Below, piece by piece: positions 1-6,901 of a stretch of 6,927 nucleotides of DNA. The position numbers and the translations under genes were made by a program. Each line of letters opens with the position of its first letter. The first letter of the stretch is position 1. The DNA comes from Candidatus Omnitrophota bacterium (GTDB lineage: Bacteria; Omnitrophota; Gorgyraeia; Gygaellales; Profunditerraquicolaceae), in the NCBI GenBank assembly GCA_028706895.1, contig JAQTVG010000049.1:1-6927 (forward strand), given 5' to 3'. A model generated the notes under the pieces. It ran no database searches and was not told the DNA's origin. It saw nothing but the letters and a program-made list of their open reading frames with translations.

Positions 1-1374
1 TGAGGCGATAATGTTGAGCAGGCTCTTACGTTCTGCGCTGTTTAGAGTAGCAATATTGCGGGATAAGTAATTCCTGGCTATCTCAGGGTCAATATAATTA
101 TAAATGAGCAATGCCAGGCGGTCTTGCCCTTTTGTGGCAATAACATCTACAAATTCATCGCTTGATTTTAAAGAAGTTGTAAACATCCTGCTGCCCAGGC
201 CGGAAAGCATTTTGAAGAGATTATATATGGACTTTGGTTCGCCCTTATAACCGGAAGCCTCTGAGTTAAAAGTGAATATGCCCACGTTCCTGACCACATT
301 CTCTTTATTGCCCTGGAAATCCTCGAGGCAAAAATACAACTGATAGTTAATGCCTGCCTCATACATATTCTTTATGCGGCTGGGTATATAACTTGAGGCA
401 ATGAAAGACTTTTCTTTCCTTTCCGGCAATATATTGGCGTTGGTATCATAATTCCATTCGTCTATAATCAAAGGGGTGTTCCTGTCAAAATTAAAATAAG
501 AAAGCCAGTCCCGCACAAGGGCTACAGCATTCTTTTTATAAATAGTTACTTCTTTCTCGGTTTTGGGGTCGGCTGAATAAGCATGCCAGCTGACGAAATC
601 TAACGGCAGGTGGTTACGGTAACAAAATTTGATTAATTCATAGACGAGGCTTTTTTCGGCTGTAACCACGGTATTGGCATCAAAATTCTGGAACCACCAG
701 CTCGTCGCAGGGCCGCCCACAGGTATATATATCTTGGCTTCCGTGCCCAGTTCCCTTGCGGACTCCGCAACTGCCCGGTATAAATTCAGGTATTCCTGTT
801 TTCTCCCCAGGAAAAAATCATCCAAATCAGGCGCGCTCCAGACTTCATACCATATGTTATATCTTTTATTACAGCTTAAATCCCTCATATGGCGCTTGAT
901 TAATTCTTTAAATGCCCGGAAATCCCACGGCGGGCTCTTCTTGTCTAAAGTCTGGCCAAGGCCGGCGGGCGTGCTGAATATATCAAGTATAACTATGCCG
1001 CCTGCGTCGGTTATCTTCTTGATAATATTTTCATAATTACTTAACAGCTTATCCTGCGCGTCCTTGTCCTTGGCAAGCTGGTTTATCTCCCAAAGGTTAT
1101 ACTGCAGGCGGTATACACCGCCGTATCCGATATCTTTGCCCCAGGTATCCAAAACCTCCACAGCTGCCAAACCTTGCGGCCAGGTAGCCTGGCGATGGAA
1201 ACCGCGGCCGCTTAAATCAACGCCTGGCTTGAATATTTTAGGCAAGGGTATAGCAGGAGAATTGACGTCTAAAATAAATTCAAGATTATCGCCCTGTTGG
1301 GCAAATGACCCGGAACCGATAAAGAATAAAATAATTAAAAAAACCGCGCAAATACTTAATTTTTGTTTTCTCAT
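1..1374 (-). CDS. Exported GH39-like glycosidase-fold protein, acid/base residue missing; 3' end outside window
   Basis: I translated this frame by hand: it is open for 458 codons from ATG at 1374 to the window edge, so the C-terminus is missing. Residues 1-25 look like a Sec signal peptide (MRKQK, a hydrophobic run, then GSFA before QQ). The rest resembles clan GH-A family 39 (beta-xylosidase, alpha-L-iduronidase, PslG-type enzymes). It has a YEVWSAPDLDDF segment at 176-187 where the family has the pattern F-E-x-W-N-E-P, an SWHAYS segment at 262-267, and IIDEWNYD at 303-310 with E306 in the nucleophile position. The spacing between the two sites (about 125 residues) suits GH39. The usual general acid/base Asn-Glu is Ser180-Ala181, so normal retaining hydrolysis is doubtful; a binding role or a different chemistry is possible. 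The start overlaps the ymdB stop as ATGA, implying translational coupling. Fold assignment is fairly secure; substrate is unknown. Confidence 0.72.
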   Translation of the reverse strand, partial: MRKQKLSICAVFLIILFFIGSGSFAQQGDNLEFILDVNSPAIPLPKIFKPGVDLSGRGFHRQATWPQGLAAVEVLDTWGKDIGYGGVYRLQYNLWEINQLAKDKDAQDKLLSNYENIIKKITDAGGIVILDIFSTPAGLGQTLDKKSPPWDFRAFKELIKRHMRDLSCNKRYNIWYEVWSAPDLDDFFLGRKQEYLNLYRAVAESARELGTEAKIYIPVGGPATSWWFQNFDANTVVTAEKSLVYELIKFCYRNHLPLDFVSWHAYSADPKTEKEVTIYKKNAVALVRDWLSYFNFDRNTPLIIDEWNYDTNANILPERKEKSFIASSYIPSRIKNMYEAGINYQLYFCLEDFQGNKENVVRNVGIFTFNSEASGYKGEPKSIYNLFKMLSGLGSRMFTTSLKSSDEFVDVIATKGQDRLALLIYNYIDPEIARNYLSRNIATLNSAERKSLLNIIAS

Positions 1375-2159
1375 AAGTTAACCAGCTTTCTCTGTATCCT
1401 CAAGATTGACTTTGCCTTTCCTGTATTATCGTCTATATCTAATACCGCGCCCTGTAATTGAATATTATCTTTGGCTATTTCAAATCTTATTGGTACGGCC
1501 GTAATAAACCTTTCTAATACATCTTCAACTCTTCTGCCGATAACCGAATCTTGCGGCCCTGTCATGCCCACATCCGTAATATAGGCGCATCCGCCGGGCA
1601 AAATTTTATCATCCGCAGTTTGCACGTGAGTATGGGTGCCCAAAACCGCGGAGGCCTTGCCATCCAGATACCAGCCCATTGCCACCTTTTCTGAAGTTGC
1701 TTCTGCATGGATATCTACAATGATTATTTTTGCGTCTTTAGACAATTCCTCTACTGCCTGCCGGCCGGCCCTGAAAGGGCACTCTAATGCCTCCATAAAA
1801 ACTCTTCCCTGGAGATTCACAACTCCTATATTAGAGCCATTCCTGGCCTTAAACAAACAGGCGCCGCGCCCTGGAGCGCCCGGAGGAAAATTTAACGGCC
1901 TTAAGATCCTTTCGTCTTTATCAATAACCTCAAAAATTTCCCGCTTCTTCCAAATATGGTCTCCGGATGTAAGCACATTTACCCCAGATTCAAATAATTC
2001 TCTGGCAACTGCGGGGGTAATGCCTGAGCCGCCTGCGGCGTTCTCGGCGTTGGCGACTATGAAATCAAGCCCATATTCTTTTTGCAATTCAGGCAGAAGC
2101 CCTTTTATCGCTTCCCTGCCGGGGCTTGCGACTATATCACCGATAAATAGAATTTTCAT
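1371..2159 (-). CDS. ymdB: YmdB-family metallophosphoesterase (TIGR00282 type)
   Basis: This 262-residue protein matches the YmdB family in length and in every block. These are GDIV with D8, NAEN with E39 and N40, SGDHIW at 65-70, NLQGR at 115-119, DIHAEATSEK at 149-158, GTHTHVQTAD at 174-183 and YITDVGMTGP at 193-202. D8, E39, N40, H68, H151, H176 and H178 form the expected dinuclear metal site. The position that is Asn in B. subtilis YmdB (GNH) is Asp67 here, a conservative ligand change. Family members hydrolyse 2',3'-cyclic nucleotides in vitro, and in Bacillus YmdB affects biofilm versus motility fate. The ATG follows the rny stop with no gap (TAA-ATG), the same rny-ymdB order as in Bacillus, so the two are almost certainly co-translated. 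The stop overlaps the start of the next gene. The cellular substrate in this organism is unknown. Confidence 0.93.
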   Translation of the reverse strand: MKILFIGDIVASPGREAIKGLLPELQKEYGLDFIVANAENAAGGSGITPAVARELFESGVNVLTSGDHIWKKREIFEVIDKDERILRPLNFPPGAPGRGACLFKARNGSNIGVVNLQGRVFMEALECPFRAGRQAVEELSKDAKIIIVDIHAEATSEKVAMGWYLDGKASAVLGTHTHVQTADDKILPGGCAYITDVGMTGPQDSVIGRRVEDVLERFITAVPIRFEIAKDNIQLQGAVLDIDDNTGKAKSILRIQRKLVNL

Positions 2160-3713
2160 TTATTTAGCGTACTCTATTGCCCTGGTTTCCCTGATTACAG
2201 TCACCTTAATCTGGCCAGGATACTCCATGCCTTCTTCTATTTTTTTACGGATATCCCGCGCAAGATTAACAGCATCTCCGTCCGCAATTTTTTCCGGCTG
2301 CACAATTACGCGTATCTCGCGTCCGGCCTGTATAGCGAAAGATTTCTCTACACCCTTGAAAAGATTAGCGATGGATTCCAGCTTCTCTAATCTCTTGATG
2401 TAAGTTTCTAACGTTTCGCGGCGGGCGCCTGGACGGGCAGCGCTTATAGCATCGGCTGCCACAGCTAAAACCGCATAAAAACTCTTGGGTTCGGCCTCTT
2501 CGTGATGGGCTTCAATGGCACCTACAACTTCAATAGATTCATTATATTTTTTAGCCAGATCCGCTCCGAGTTTGGCATGCGTGCCCTCAACCTGGTGGTC
2601 AACTGCTTTACCAATATCATGCAAGAGCCCGATCCTGCGGGCTAATTTAAAATCCAAACCCATCTCTGAAGCCATCACGCCCAAAAGAAAAGCTACTTCC
2701 TTGGAATGCTGCAGGGCATTCTGGCCAAAGCTTGTGCGGTATTTAAGGCGGCCGATAAGTTTTACCAACTCCGGGTGCAGGTTATCTACTCCCACGTCAA
2801 ATGCGGCGCGCTCGCCCTCCTCGCGTATCTTTTCATCCATCTCTTTCTTGGTCTTCTCTACTATTTCTTCAATTCTCCCGGGGTGAATCCTGCCGTCGCT
2901 GATAAGCTTCTCAAGGCTAAGCCGCGCTATTTCACGGCGCACAGTATCAAAACCAGACAGGGTTACTGCTTCGGGAGTATCGTCAATAATTACATCTACG
3001 CCTGTGGCCATTTCCAGGGCGCGGATATTCCTTCCCTCGCGGCCGATAACTCTTCCCTTCATATCATCATTAGGTAACGCTACTACGCTTACCGTAGATT
3101 CAACTGCATGTTCTGCGGCGCATCTTTGAATAGCAAGGCTTATAATTTCCTTCGCCTTCTTATCAACCTGGCTGCGCAATTCTTCTTCTTGCCTCTTGAT
3201 AAACACTGCCTTCTCGCTATTTAACTCTTCATTGAGGCGGCTCAAAAGTATATGCTTGGCCTCTTCAGCCGATAACGAAGATATCTTCTGCAGCCTTTCT
3301 TTTTCTTCTGCAATAAGCTGGTGCAACTGGGCATCCTTGGCCTTTATGGCTTCTTCCTGTTTTCTTGCATTTTCCTGCTTAAGCTCTATATCTTTTTCTT
3401 TCTTCTCTAAAAGCTCAAGGCGGCGGTCAATATTTTCTTCTTTCTGGGTGAGCCTCTTCTCTGAATTCAATATTTCCTGGCGCCTGTCCTTTGTTTCCTT
3501 TTCAAAATCCTGGCGCATCTTGTATAAGAGATCCTTGGACTCCAGCTCTATTTCGCGGCGCTTATCCTGCGCTTCCTTTTTAGCTTGTTCTAAAATATCT
3601 TTGGCTTTTGTCTCCGCATCCTGAATCTTTTTTTCGGCTATATGCTTTCTCAAGATATAACCCGCGTATATGGAGACCAAAGCAATAGCAATAAATATGA
3701 TTATATTCAACAT
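2160..3713 (-). CDS. rny: Ribonuclease Y (membrane-anchored endoribonuclease)
   Basis: RNase Y starts mRNA decay by endonucleolytic cleavage at the inner face of the membrane. The 517-residue length is typical (about 520). In order, there is an N-terminal membrane segment (roughly residues 2-21), a long charged coiled coil rich in Lys, Glu and Gln (about 25-195), a KH RNA-binding domain with the GREG loop at 224-227 (GRVIGREGRNIRALE), and an HD domain. The HD metal-site residues are visible as H336 (LQHSKEV) and H365-D366 (LLHDIGK), with EAHHEE at 401-406 downstream. The C-terminal region ends in the usual PGQIKVTVIRETRA block. The ATG at 3713 is preceded by a perfect AGGAGG at 3725-3730, 11 bases upstream. 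It is the first gene after a 93-base gap, so it may have its own promoter, although I see no convincing -35/-10 pair there. Confidence 0.97.
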   Translation of the reverse strand: MLNIIIFIAIALVSIYAGYILRKHIAEKKIQDAETKAKDILEQAKKEAQDKRREIELESKDLLYKMRQDFEKETKDRRQEILNSEKRLTQKEENIDRRLELLEKKEKDIELKQENARKQEEAIKAKDAQLHQLIAEEKERLQKISSLSAEEAKHILLSRLNEELNSEKAVFIKRQEEELRSQVDKKAKEIISLAIQRCAAEHAVESTVSVVALPNDDMKGRVIGREGRNIRALEMATGVDVIIDDTPEAVTLSGFDTVRREIARLSLEKLISDGRIHPGRIEEIVEKTKKEMDEKIREEGERAAFDVGVDNLHPELVKLIGRLKYRTSFGQNALQHSKEVAFLLGVMASEMGLDFKLARRIGLLHDIGKAVDHQVEGTHAKLGADLAKKYNESIEVVGAIEAHHEEAEPKSFYAVLAVAADAISAARPGARRETLETYIKRLEKLESIANLFKGVEKSFAIQAGREIRVIVQPEKIADGDAVNLARDIRKKIEEGMEYPGQIKVTVIRETRAIEYAK

Positions 3714-3806
3714 TGCCCTGTCAACCTCCTGTCTATAATTCTTTACTTAAAACACAAACGATAATTGTTTACAAAATGAAGCGGTACACGGAACCGGAAC
3801 GGACTT

Positions 3807-4388
3807 TTAGGCAAAAATCACTTTGCCGATTTTTACATCCGTCGGGGTGGTAGGTAGAGAAGGTAAGATTTGGAAGTCAAATGCCAGGCCGATAGAAGCA
3901 ATATCAGGGGCTAACCTCTTTAAAAAATAATCATAGCATCCCCTGCCGCGTCCCAAACGATTGCCTTTTTTGTCAAAGGCAACCCCCGGCACTATCACAA
4001 GGTCTAAGTCATCTAATTTAATGTATTCTTTAATCGCGGGTTCGCATATACCATAGGGGCCGTTTTGGATTTTCGTCTTATTCCTTAACATACACGGCCT
4101 TATTGTTATTTTATGGTGCTTGCAAACTGGAACCGCAACTATCTTACCTAATCTGTGTGCTTTTTTTATCATATCTTGCGTGTTAACCTCACCACCGAAC
4201 GAGATGTAAAACATAACTATCTTTGCTTTTTTAAAAACCGATGTTCTAAAAAGTTTCTCCTTTATTATCTTACTTTTTTTGTCTCGGTCTTCCTCCTTCT
4301 GTGTTTTTAATCTCAAAAGTATTTTACTACGTATTTGCTTTTTTGTCAACTTCTCGCCGCGCATGGCATTAATGCCCATGATGCTCAT
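3807..4388 (-). CDS. ygfA: 5-formyltetrahydrofolate cyclo-ligase
   Basis: This enzyme (5,10-methenyltetrahydrofolate synthetase) converts 5-formyl-THF to 5,10-methenyl-THF using ATP. Family blocks are all present: the basic N-terminal helix KKQIRSKIL, FYISFGGEVNT (residues 60-70 from this start), GPYGICEP, then PGVAFDKKGNRLGRGRGCYDYFL with its Gly-rich nucleotide/folate loop, and IGLAFDFQ. The frame is open to ATG 4409. I prefer ATG 4388 (193 residues) because AAGGA lies 8 bases upstream, inside the end of iscU. ATG 4364 (185 residues) would avoid the overlap and also fits the family's N-terminus. The chosen start overlaps iscU by 20 bases, suggesting coupling. Codons appear AT-richer and the protein more Lys-rich than its neighbours. 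Its position behind a MetV-like gene supports a C1-folate role. One variation is GCYDYFL where many homologues have GYYDRFL. Confidence 0.93.
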   Translation of the reverse strand: MSIMGINAMRGEKLTKKQIRSKILLRLKTQKEEDRDKKSKIIKEKLFRTSVFKKAKIVMFYISFGGEVNTQDMIKKAHRLGKIVAVPVCKHHKITIRPCMLRNKTKIQNGPYGICEPAIKEYIKLDDLDLVIVPGVAFDKKGNRLGRGRGCYDYFLKRLAPDIASIGLAFDFQILPSLPTTPTDVKIGKVIFA

Positions 4389-4803
4389 GCGAATCTTCCT
4401 TTGGCTCAAATCCGCTGGGGTCTTTGCCTATTTTTTTGTAATAATCCGCCAGCGCCGATTTCAATGCTTCTTCAGCCAGCACAGAACAATGCATCTTTAT
4501 CGCAGGCAGACCGCCCAGCGCCTCTGCCACGGCTTTATTAGAAATCTTCAGGGCCTCTTCAATGGTTTTTCCTTTGACCATTTCGGTAACCATGGAGCTT
4601 GTGCTTATGGCAGCCCCGCAGCCAAAGGTCTTAAACTTGGCGTCCACAATAACCCCGTTTTCTATCTTGATAAACATCTTCATAATGTCTCCGCACACGG
4701 GATTTCCGACGCTGCCGACACCGCTGGCATCAGGGATTTCCCCGACGTTCCTCGGGTGCAAAAAATGGTCCATTACTTTTTCTGAATATGGTAGGTCTGC
4801 CAT
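4369..4803 (-). CDS. iscU: IscU-type iron-sulfur cluster scaffold protein
   Basis: IscU/NifU-N proteins assemble Fe-S clusters from cysteine-derived sulfur and pass them to apo-proteins in the cytoplasm. The 144-residue protein has the three scaffold cysteines in their standard settings: C37 in GNPVCGD with D39, C62 in FGCGAAI, and C106 in KMHCSVLAEEA. The segment before C106 is LPAIK (99-103), a variant of the LPPVK chaperone-recognition motif of IscU. The N-terminal YSEKVMDHFLHPRNVG block is typical. The C-terminal tail beyond the fold ends in SHEHHGH (138-144), an unusually His-rich end that might bind metal. The ATG follows the metV-like stop by one base (TAA-G-ATG). No cysteine desulfurase (IscS/NifS) is in the window, so the sulfur donor must be encoded elsewhere. 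The fused NifU C-terminal domains are absent. Confidence 0.94.
   Translation of the reverse strand: MADLPYSEKVMDHFLHPRNVGEIPDASGVGSVGNPVCGDIMKMFIKIENGVIVDAKFKTFGCGAAISTSSMVTEMVKGKTIEEALKISNKAVAEALGGLPAIKMHCSVLAEEALKSALADYYKKIGKDPSGFEPKEDSHEHHGH
4397..4401 (-). promoter_or_regulatory. Shine-Dalgarno site deciding the cyclo-ligase start
   Basis: AAGGA on the minus strand, lying within the final codons of iscU and 8 bases before ATG 4388. The alternative starts at 4409 and 4364 lack an equally good site at normal spacing, so this is the reason for choosing 4388. It is inference from motif and spacing only. Confidence 0.5.
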
Positions 4804-4804
4804 C

Positions 4805-5458
4805 TTATTTTGCCAGGATTAATTTATGAGGCTTGGTCGCCTTTTTAAAATCCTTGGGCGCTTGGATTTTCTTTAGCTCATCCAGTTTCTTTCTTTTTTC
4901 CAATTCCCTATATATCAAAACCCAGGCGCAATCCTTATCTTTATCAACTTCGCATTTACCTTTATTCACTCCGCCGCAAGGGCCGTTCAAAATTCCCTTC
5001 GAACATAAAGTAATCGGGCATATCCCCGCAGTCACATCTAACACACATTCCCCACAGAGGGAACATTTTTCAAAAAAATTCCCCTGGGCATCCATTACAG
5101 CCCCAAACAAAGTATTGCAGCCGGGTAAAATAATTAATCCCAGCCGGTCATTATCCTTTATAGACTGAACTCCCAACCCGCATGCCATGGCCAAAATAGC
5201 GTCGGCTTCGCGCAAAAGCTTCATATTTTTGGCTAATTCTGTTTTTATTTGAGGGGCAAGGCAGGGCGAGCCAGGGATACACATACCCAAGACAATTTTG
5301 CCGCTTGCTTCTAGCTGACTCTTTATTTTAAGGAGCTCTTCTTCGCCGCCTGTCTTACAAGTGGTGGCGCATTCGCCGCAGCCTATCAAAAATATCTTGG
5401 TGTACCCTTTTAAGCTATCTATAATCTCCTGAAAGGGTTTCTGCTCTGTTATAATCAT
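4805..5458 (-). CDS. metV: MetV-like methylenetetrahydrofolate reductase C-terminal-type protein
   Basis: The 217-residue protein matches the cysteine-rich family called methylenetetrahydrofolate reductase C-terminal domain, which in acetogens is the separate subunit MetV working with the flavoprotein MetF in the methyl branch of the Wood-Ljungdahl pathway. I count 15 cysteines. The clusters are GCGECATTC (C27, C30, C34), C60 and C66, C93, C114, CSLCGEC (C132, C135, C138), GICPIT (C147), C152, then the diagnostic GPCGG (C161), C169 and C177. Such spacing suits zinc or Fe-S binding. There is no signal peptide or membrane segment, so it should be cytosolic. The start at 5458 has GAGG about 8 bases upstream (in GAGGGAAGA), and a good promoter lies just before it, making it the first gene of the operon. 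Downstream iscU and the cyclo-ligase fit a C1/Fe-S context. MetF is not in view. Family is fairly sure; role as a true MetF partner is inferred. Confidence 0.8.
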   Translation of the reverse strand: MIITEQKPFQEIIDSLKGYTKIFLIGCGECATTCKTGGEEELLKIKSQLEASGKIVLGMCIPGSPCLAPQIKTELAKNMKLLREADAILAMACGLGVQSIKDNDRLGLIILPGCNTLFGAVMDAQGNFFEKCSLCGECVLDVTAGICPITLCSKGILNGPCGGVNKGKCEVDKDKDCAWVLIYRELEKRKKLDELKKIQAPKDFKKATKPHKLILAK

Positions 5459-5482
5459 TCTTCCCTCATAAATTGATACTAA

Positions 5483-5511
5483 ATTTTACCATACTTCCAA
5501 AGCTGTCTCAA
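5483..5511 (-). promoter_or_regulatory. Sigma-70-type promoter of the metV-iscU-cyclo-ligase operon
   Basis: On the minus strand, TTGAGA (5506-5511) and TAAAAT (5483-5488) are separated by exactly 17 bases. Each hexamer matches its consensus (TTGACA, TATAAT) at five of six positions, and a TGG directly before the -10 makes an extended -10. Transcription would begin near 5476, leaving a leader of roughly 18 bases that contains the metV Shine-Dalgarno. Its place in the only real gap between rarA and metV supports it. No operator-like repeat is evident around it. Confidence 0.6.
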
Positions 5512-5513
5512 GT

Positions 5514-5555
5514 AAAAAATCAATAGCGCGGTTAAGCTGTTTTCTGGTTGCCGCG
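5514..5555 (-). terminator. Weak candidate terminator at the end of rarA
   Basis: CGCGG (5551-5555) near the end of rarA can pair with CCGCG (5527-5531) just after its stop, and six T follow at 5514-5519 on the minus strand. The stem is only 5 bp, the loop is about 19 bases and the T run starts 7 bases after the stem, so this would be inefficient at best. Readthrough from rarA into metV is quite possible. Confidence 0.22.
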
Positions 5556-6848
5556 TAGCTTTTCCAAGCGCTGTTTAATCTTTGCCTCATAGCCGATATC
5601 CGTAGGTTCGTAGTATTTTACGGCTTTTCTTGTATATTTCTGTTTTACATAATGGCCTTTGTAATCATGGGCGTATTTATACCCCTCGCCGTGGCCCAGG
5701 GTTTCGCCGTCTAAAGTGCCATCTTTTAAGTGGTCAGGAACTTCCTGAACTTTATGGCTCTCCATATCTGCCATAGCTTTATCAATAGCAAGGTAACTGG
5801 CATTGGACTTTGGCGCGCAGGCAACATATATGGCTGCTTGAGCCAAAGCAATTCTCGCCTCAGGCATACCCACAAATTCCGAAATTTGCAGCGCTGCGTT
5901 AGCAAGGACAATCGCCAATGGGTCGGCATTACCTACATCTTCTGCTGCGGCAATACAAATCCTGCGCGCAACAAAACGCGGGTCTTCTCCCGCATAAAGC
6001 ATCTTTGCCATCCAATACAGCGCAGCGTCGGGGTCTGAGCCGCGCATTGACTTTATAAATGCCGAGGCGGTATCATAATGCGCGTCTTCATCCTTATCAT
6101 AAACCACCGGTTTCTTCTGGATAGATTCGGAAGCCACCTCTAAATCAAAATTAATAAAACCATCTTTGGACTTAGGCGCGGTTAACACGCCTATCTCCAG
6201 GGCATTTAACGACCGGCGCGCGTCGCCCTCGCAAGTTTTAGCTAAAAACACCAATGCTTTCTTATCGGGTTTTATCTTAAGTTCCCCGAACCCGCGGGTT
6301 TTATCTTTAAGCGCGGAAGATAATATAGTTAGAATATCATCTTCCTTGAGCGATTTTAATTCAACGACGAGGGAACGCGACAATAACGGCGCCACCAAAG
6401 AAAAACACGGGTTGTGCACAGTCGCGCCGATTAAAACGGGATTGCCTTCTTCAACATCGGGCATCAAGACATCCTGCTGGGCTTTATTAAAACGGTGAAT
6501 CTCGTCAATAAAAAGTATTGTCTTCTGGCCGGAGCTTGATTTCTTATGTTTTGCCTGGGCAATAACCTTCCTTAATTCTTCCACATTGGAAGTCGTGGCA
6601 TTTATAGCGATGTATCCGGATTTAGTAACATGGGCGATGCACCAGGCAAGAGAAGTTTTACCTACTCCCGGCGGGCCATATAGTATCAATGAATTAATGC
6701 GGTCTGCTTCAATCGCGCGGCGTAATAGCTTTCCCTCGCCTAATATGTGCTCCTGGCCGACATATTCATCCAGGGTACGCGGCCTCATGCGTACTGCTAA
6801 AGGCAGGTCTTTAAAATTTTCCTGTTTTTGTTCGTCGAATAAATCCAT
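5532..6848 (-). CDS. rarA: RarA/MgsA-type AAA+ ATPase, replication-associated recombination protein A
   Basis: RarA is a clamp-loader-like tetrameric ATPase that acts at stalled replication forks (bacterial counterpart of WRNIP1/Mgs1). The 438-residue length agrees with E. coli RarA (447). Visible parts are the LPLAVRMRPRTLDEYVGQ opening (15-32), Walker A GPPGVGKT (58-65), Walker B DEIH in FIDEIHRFNKAQQD (113-126), the sensor-1 region GATVHNP (141-147), LLSRS with the probable arginine finger R158, and the sensor-2 GDARRSLN. These are followed by the family-specific helical and tetramerisation region (SMRGSDPDAALYW, AGEDPRFVARR, AAEDVGNADP). Many homologues have TEN rather than VHN in sensor 1; this is probably subfamily variation. 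The start at 6848 has GAGG four bases upstream. It is separated from metV by 73 bases and probably forms its own transcription unit. Confidence 0.96.
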   Translation of the reverse strand: MDLFDEQKQENFKDLPLAVRMRPRTLDEYVGQEHILGEGKLLRRAIEADRINSLILYGPPGVGKTSLAWCIAHVTKSGYIAINATTSNVEELRKVIAQAKHKKSSSGQKTILFIDEIHRFNKAQQDVLMPDVEEGNPVLIGATVHNPCFSLVAPLLSRSLVVELKSLKEDDILTILSSALKDKTRGFGELKIKPDKKALVFLAKTCEGDARRSLNALEIGVLTAPKSKDGFINFDLEVASESIQKKPVVYDKDEDAHYDTASAFIKSMRGSDPDAALYWMAKMLYAGEDPRFVARRICIAAAEDVGNADPLAIVLANAALQISEFVGMPEARIALAQAAIYVACAPKSNASYLAIDKAMADMESHKVQEVPDHLKDGTLDGETLGHGEGYKYAHDYKGHYVKQKYTRKAVKYYEPTDIGYEAKIKQRLEKLRGNQKTA

Positions 6849-6859
6849 ATAGCCTCATA

Positions 6860-6901
6860 ACACCCAACCATATCTGAATGGCTGGTGCGTCCCTTCTGGA
6901 C
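6860..6901 (-). other. Folded leader or RNA 3' end just upstream of rarA
   Basis: On the minus strand CCAGCCAT (6878-6885) pairs with ATGGTTGG (6864-6871) around a six-base loop, giving 8 bp with one G-U pair. Three more pairs are possible past a bulged G at 6863. A second small hairpin, GTCC (6898-6901) with GGAC (6889-6892) around AGAAG, sits just upstream. The layout GCACC, hairpin, GGGT resembles the 3' flank of the central bubble in 6S RNA, and 6S genes are often beside ygfA and, as I recall, rarA. Against this, the closing strand would run into the rarA start. It may equally be a cis-acting leader. The rest of the element would lie beyond the right edge of the window. Confidence 0.27.

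Noticed and set aside
674..1381. Two plus-strand open frames opposite the GH39-like gene
   Set aside because: The minus strand codes for a continuous 458-residue protein with family motifs; the plus frames look like composition artefacts.
1636..2403. Long plus-strand open frame across ymdB and the end of rny
   Set aside because: It is antisense to two well-supported genes, spans their junction and shows no domain signature; a shadow frame.
3196..3624. Ser/Phe-rich plus-strand frame of 142 codons
   Set aside because: It is the antisense image of the Lys/Glu-rich coiled coil of RNase Y, which naturally gives Ser/Phe/Leu-rich shadows.
3714..3806. Possible promoter or terminator in the gap before rny
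   Set aside because: TTGTAA-N17-TTTAAG matches only four of six bases in each box. The CGGT/ACCG hairpin is 4 bp with no T run directly after it. Only the Shine-Dalgarno is convincing.
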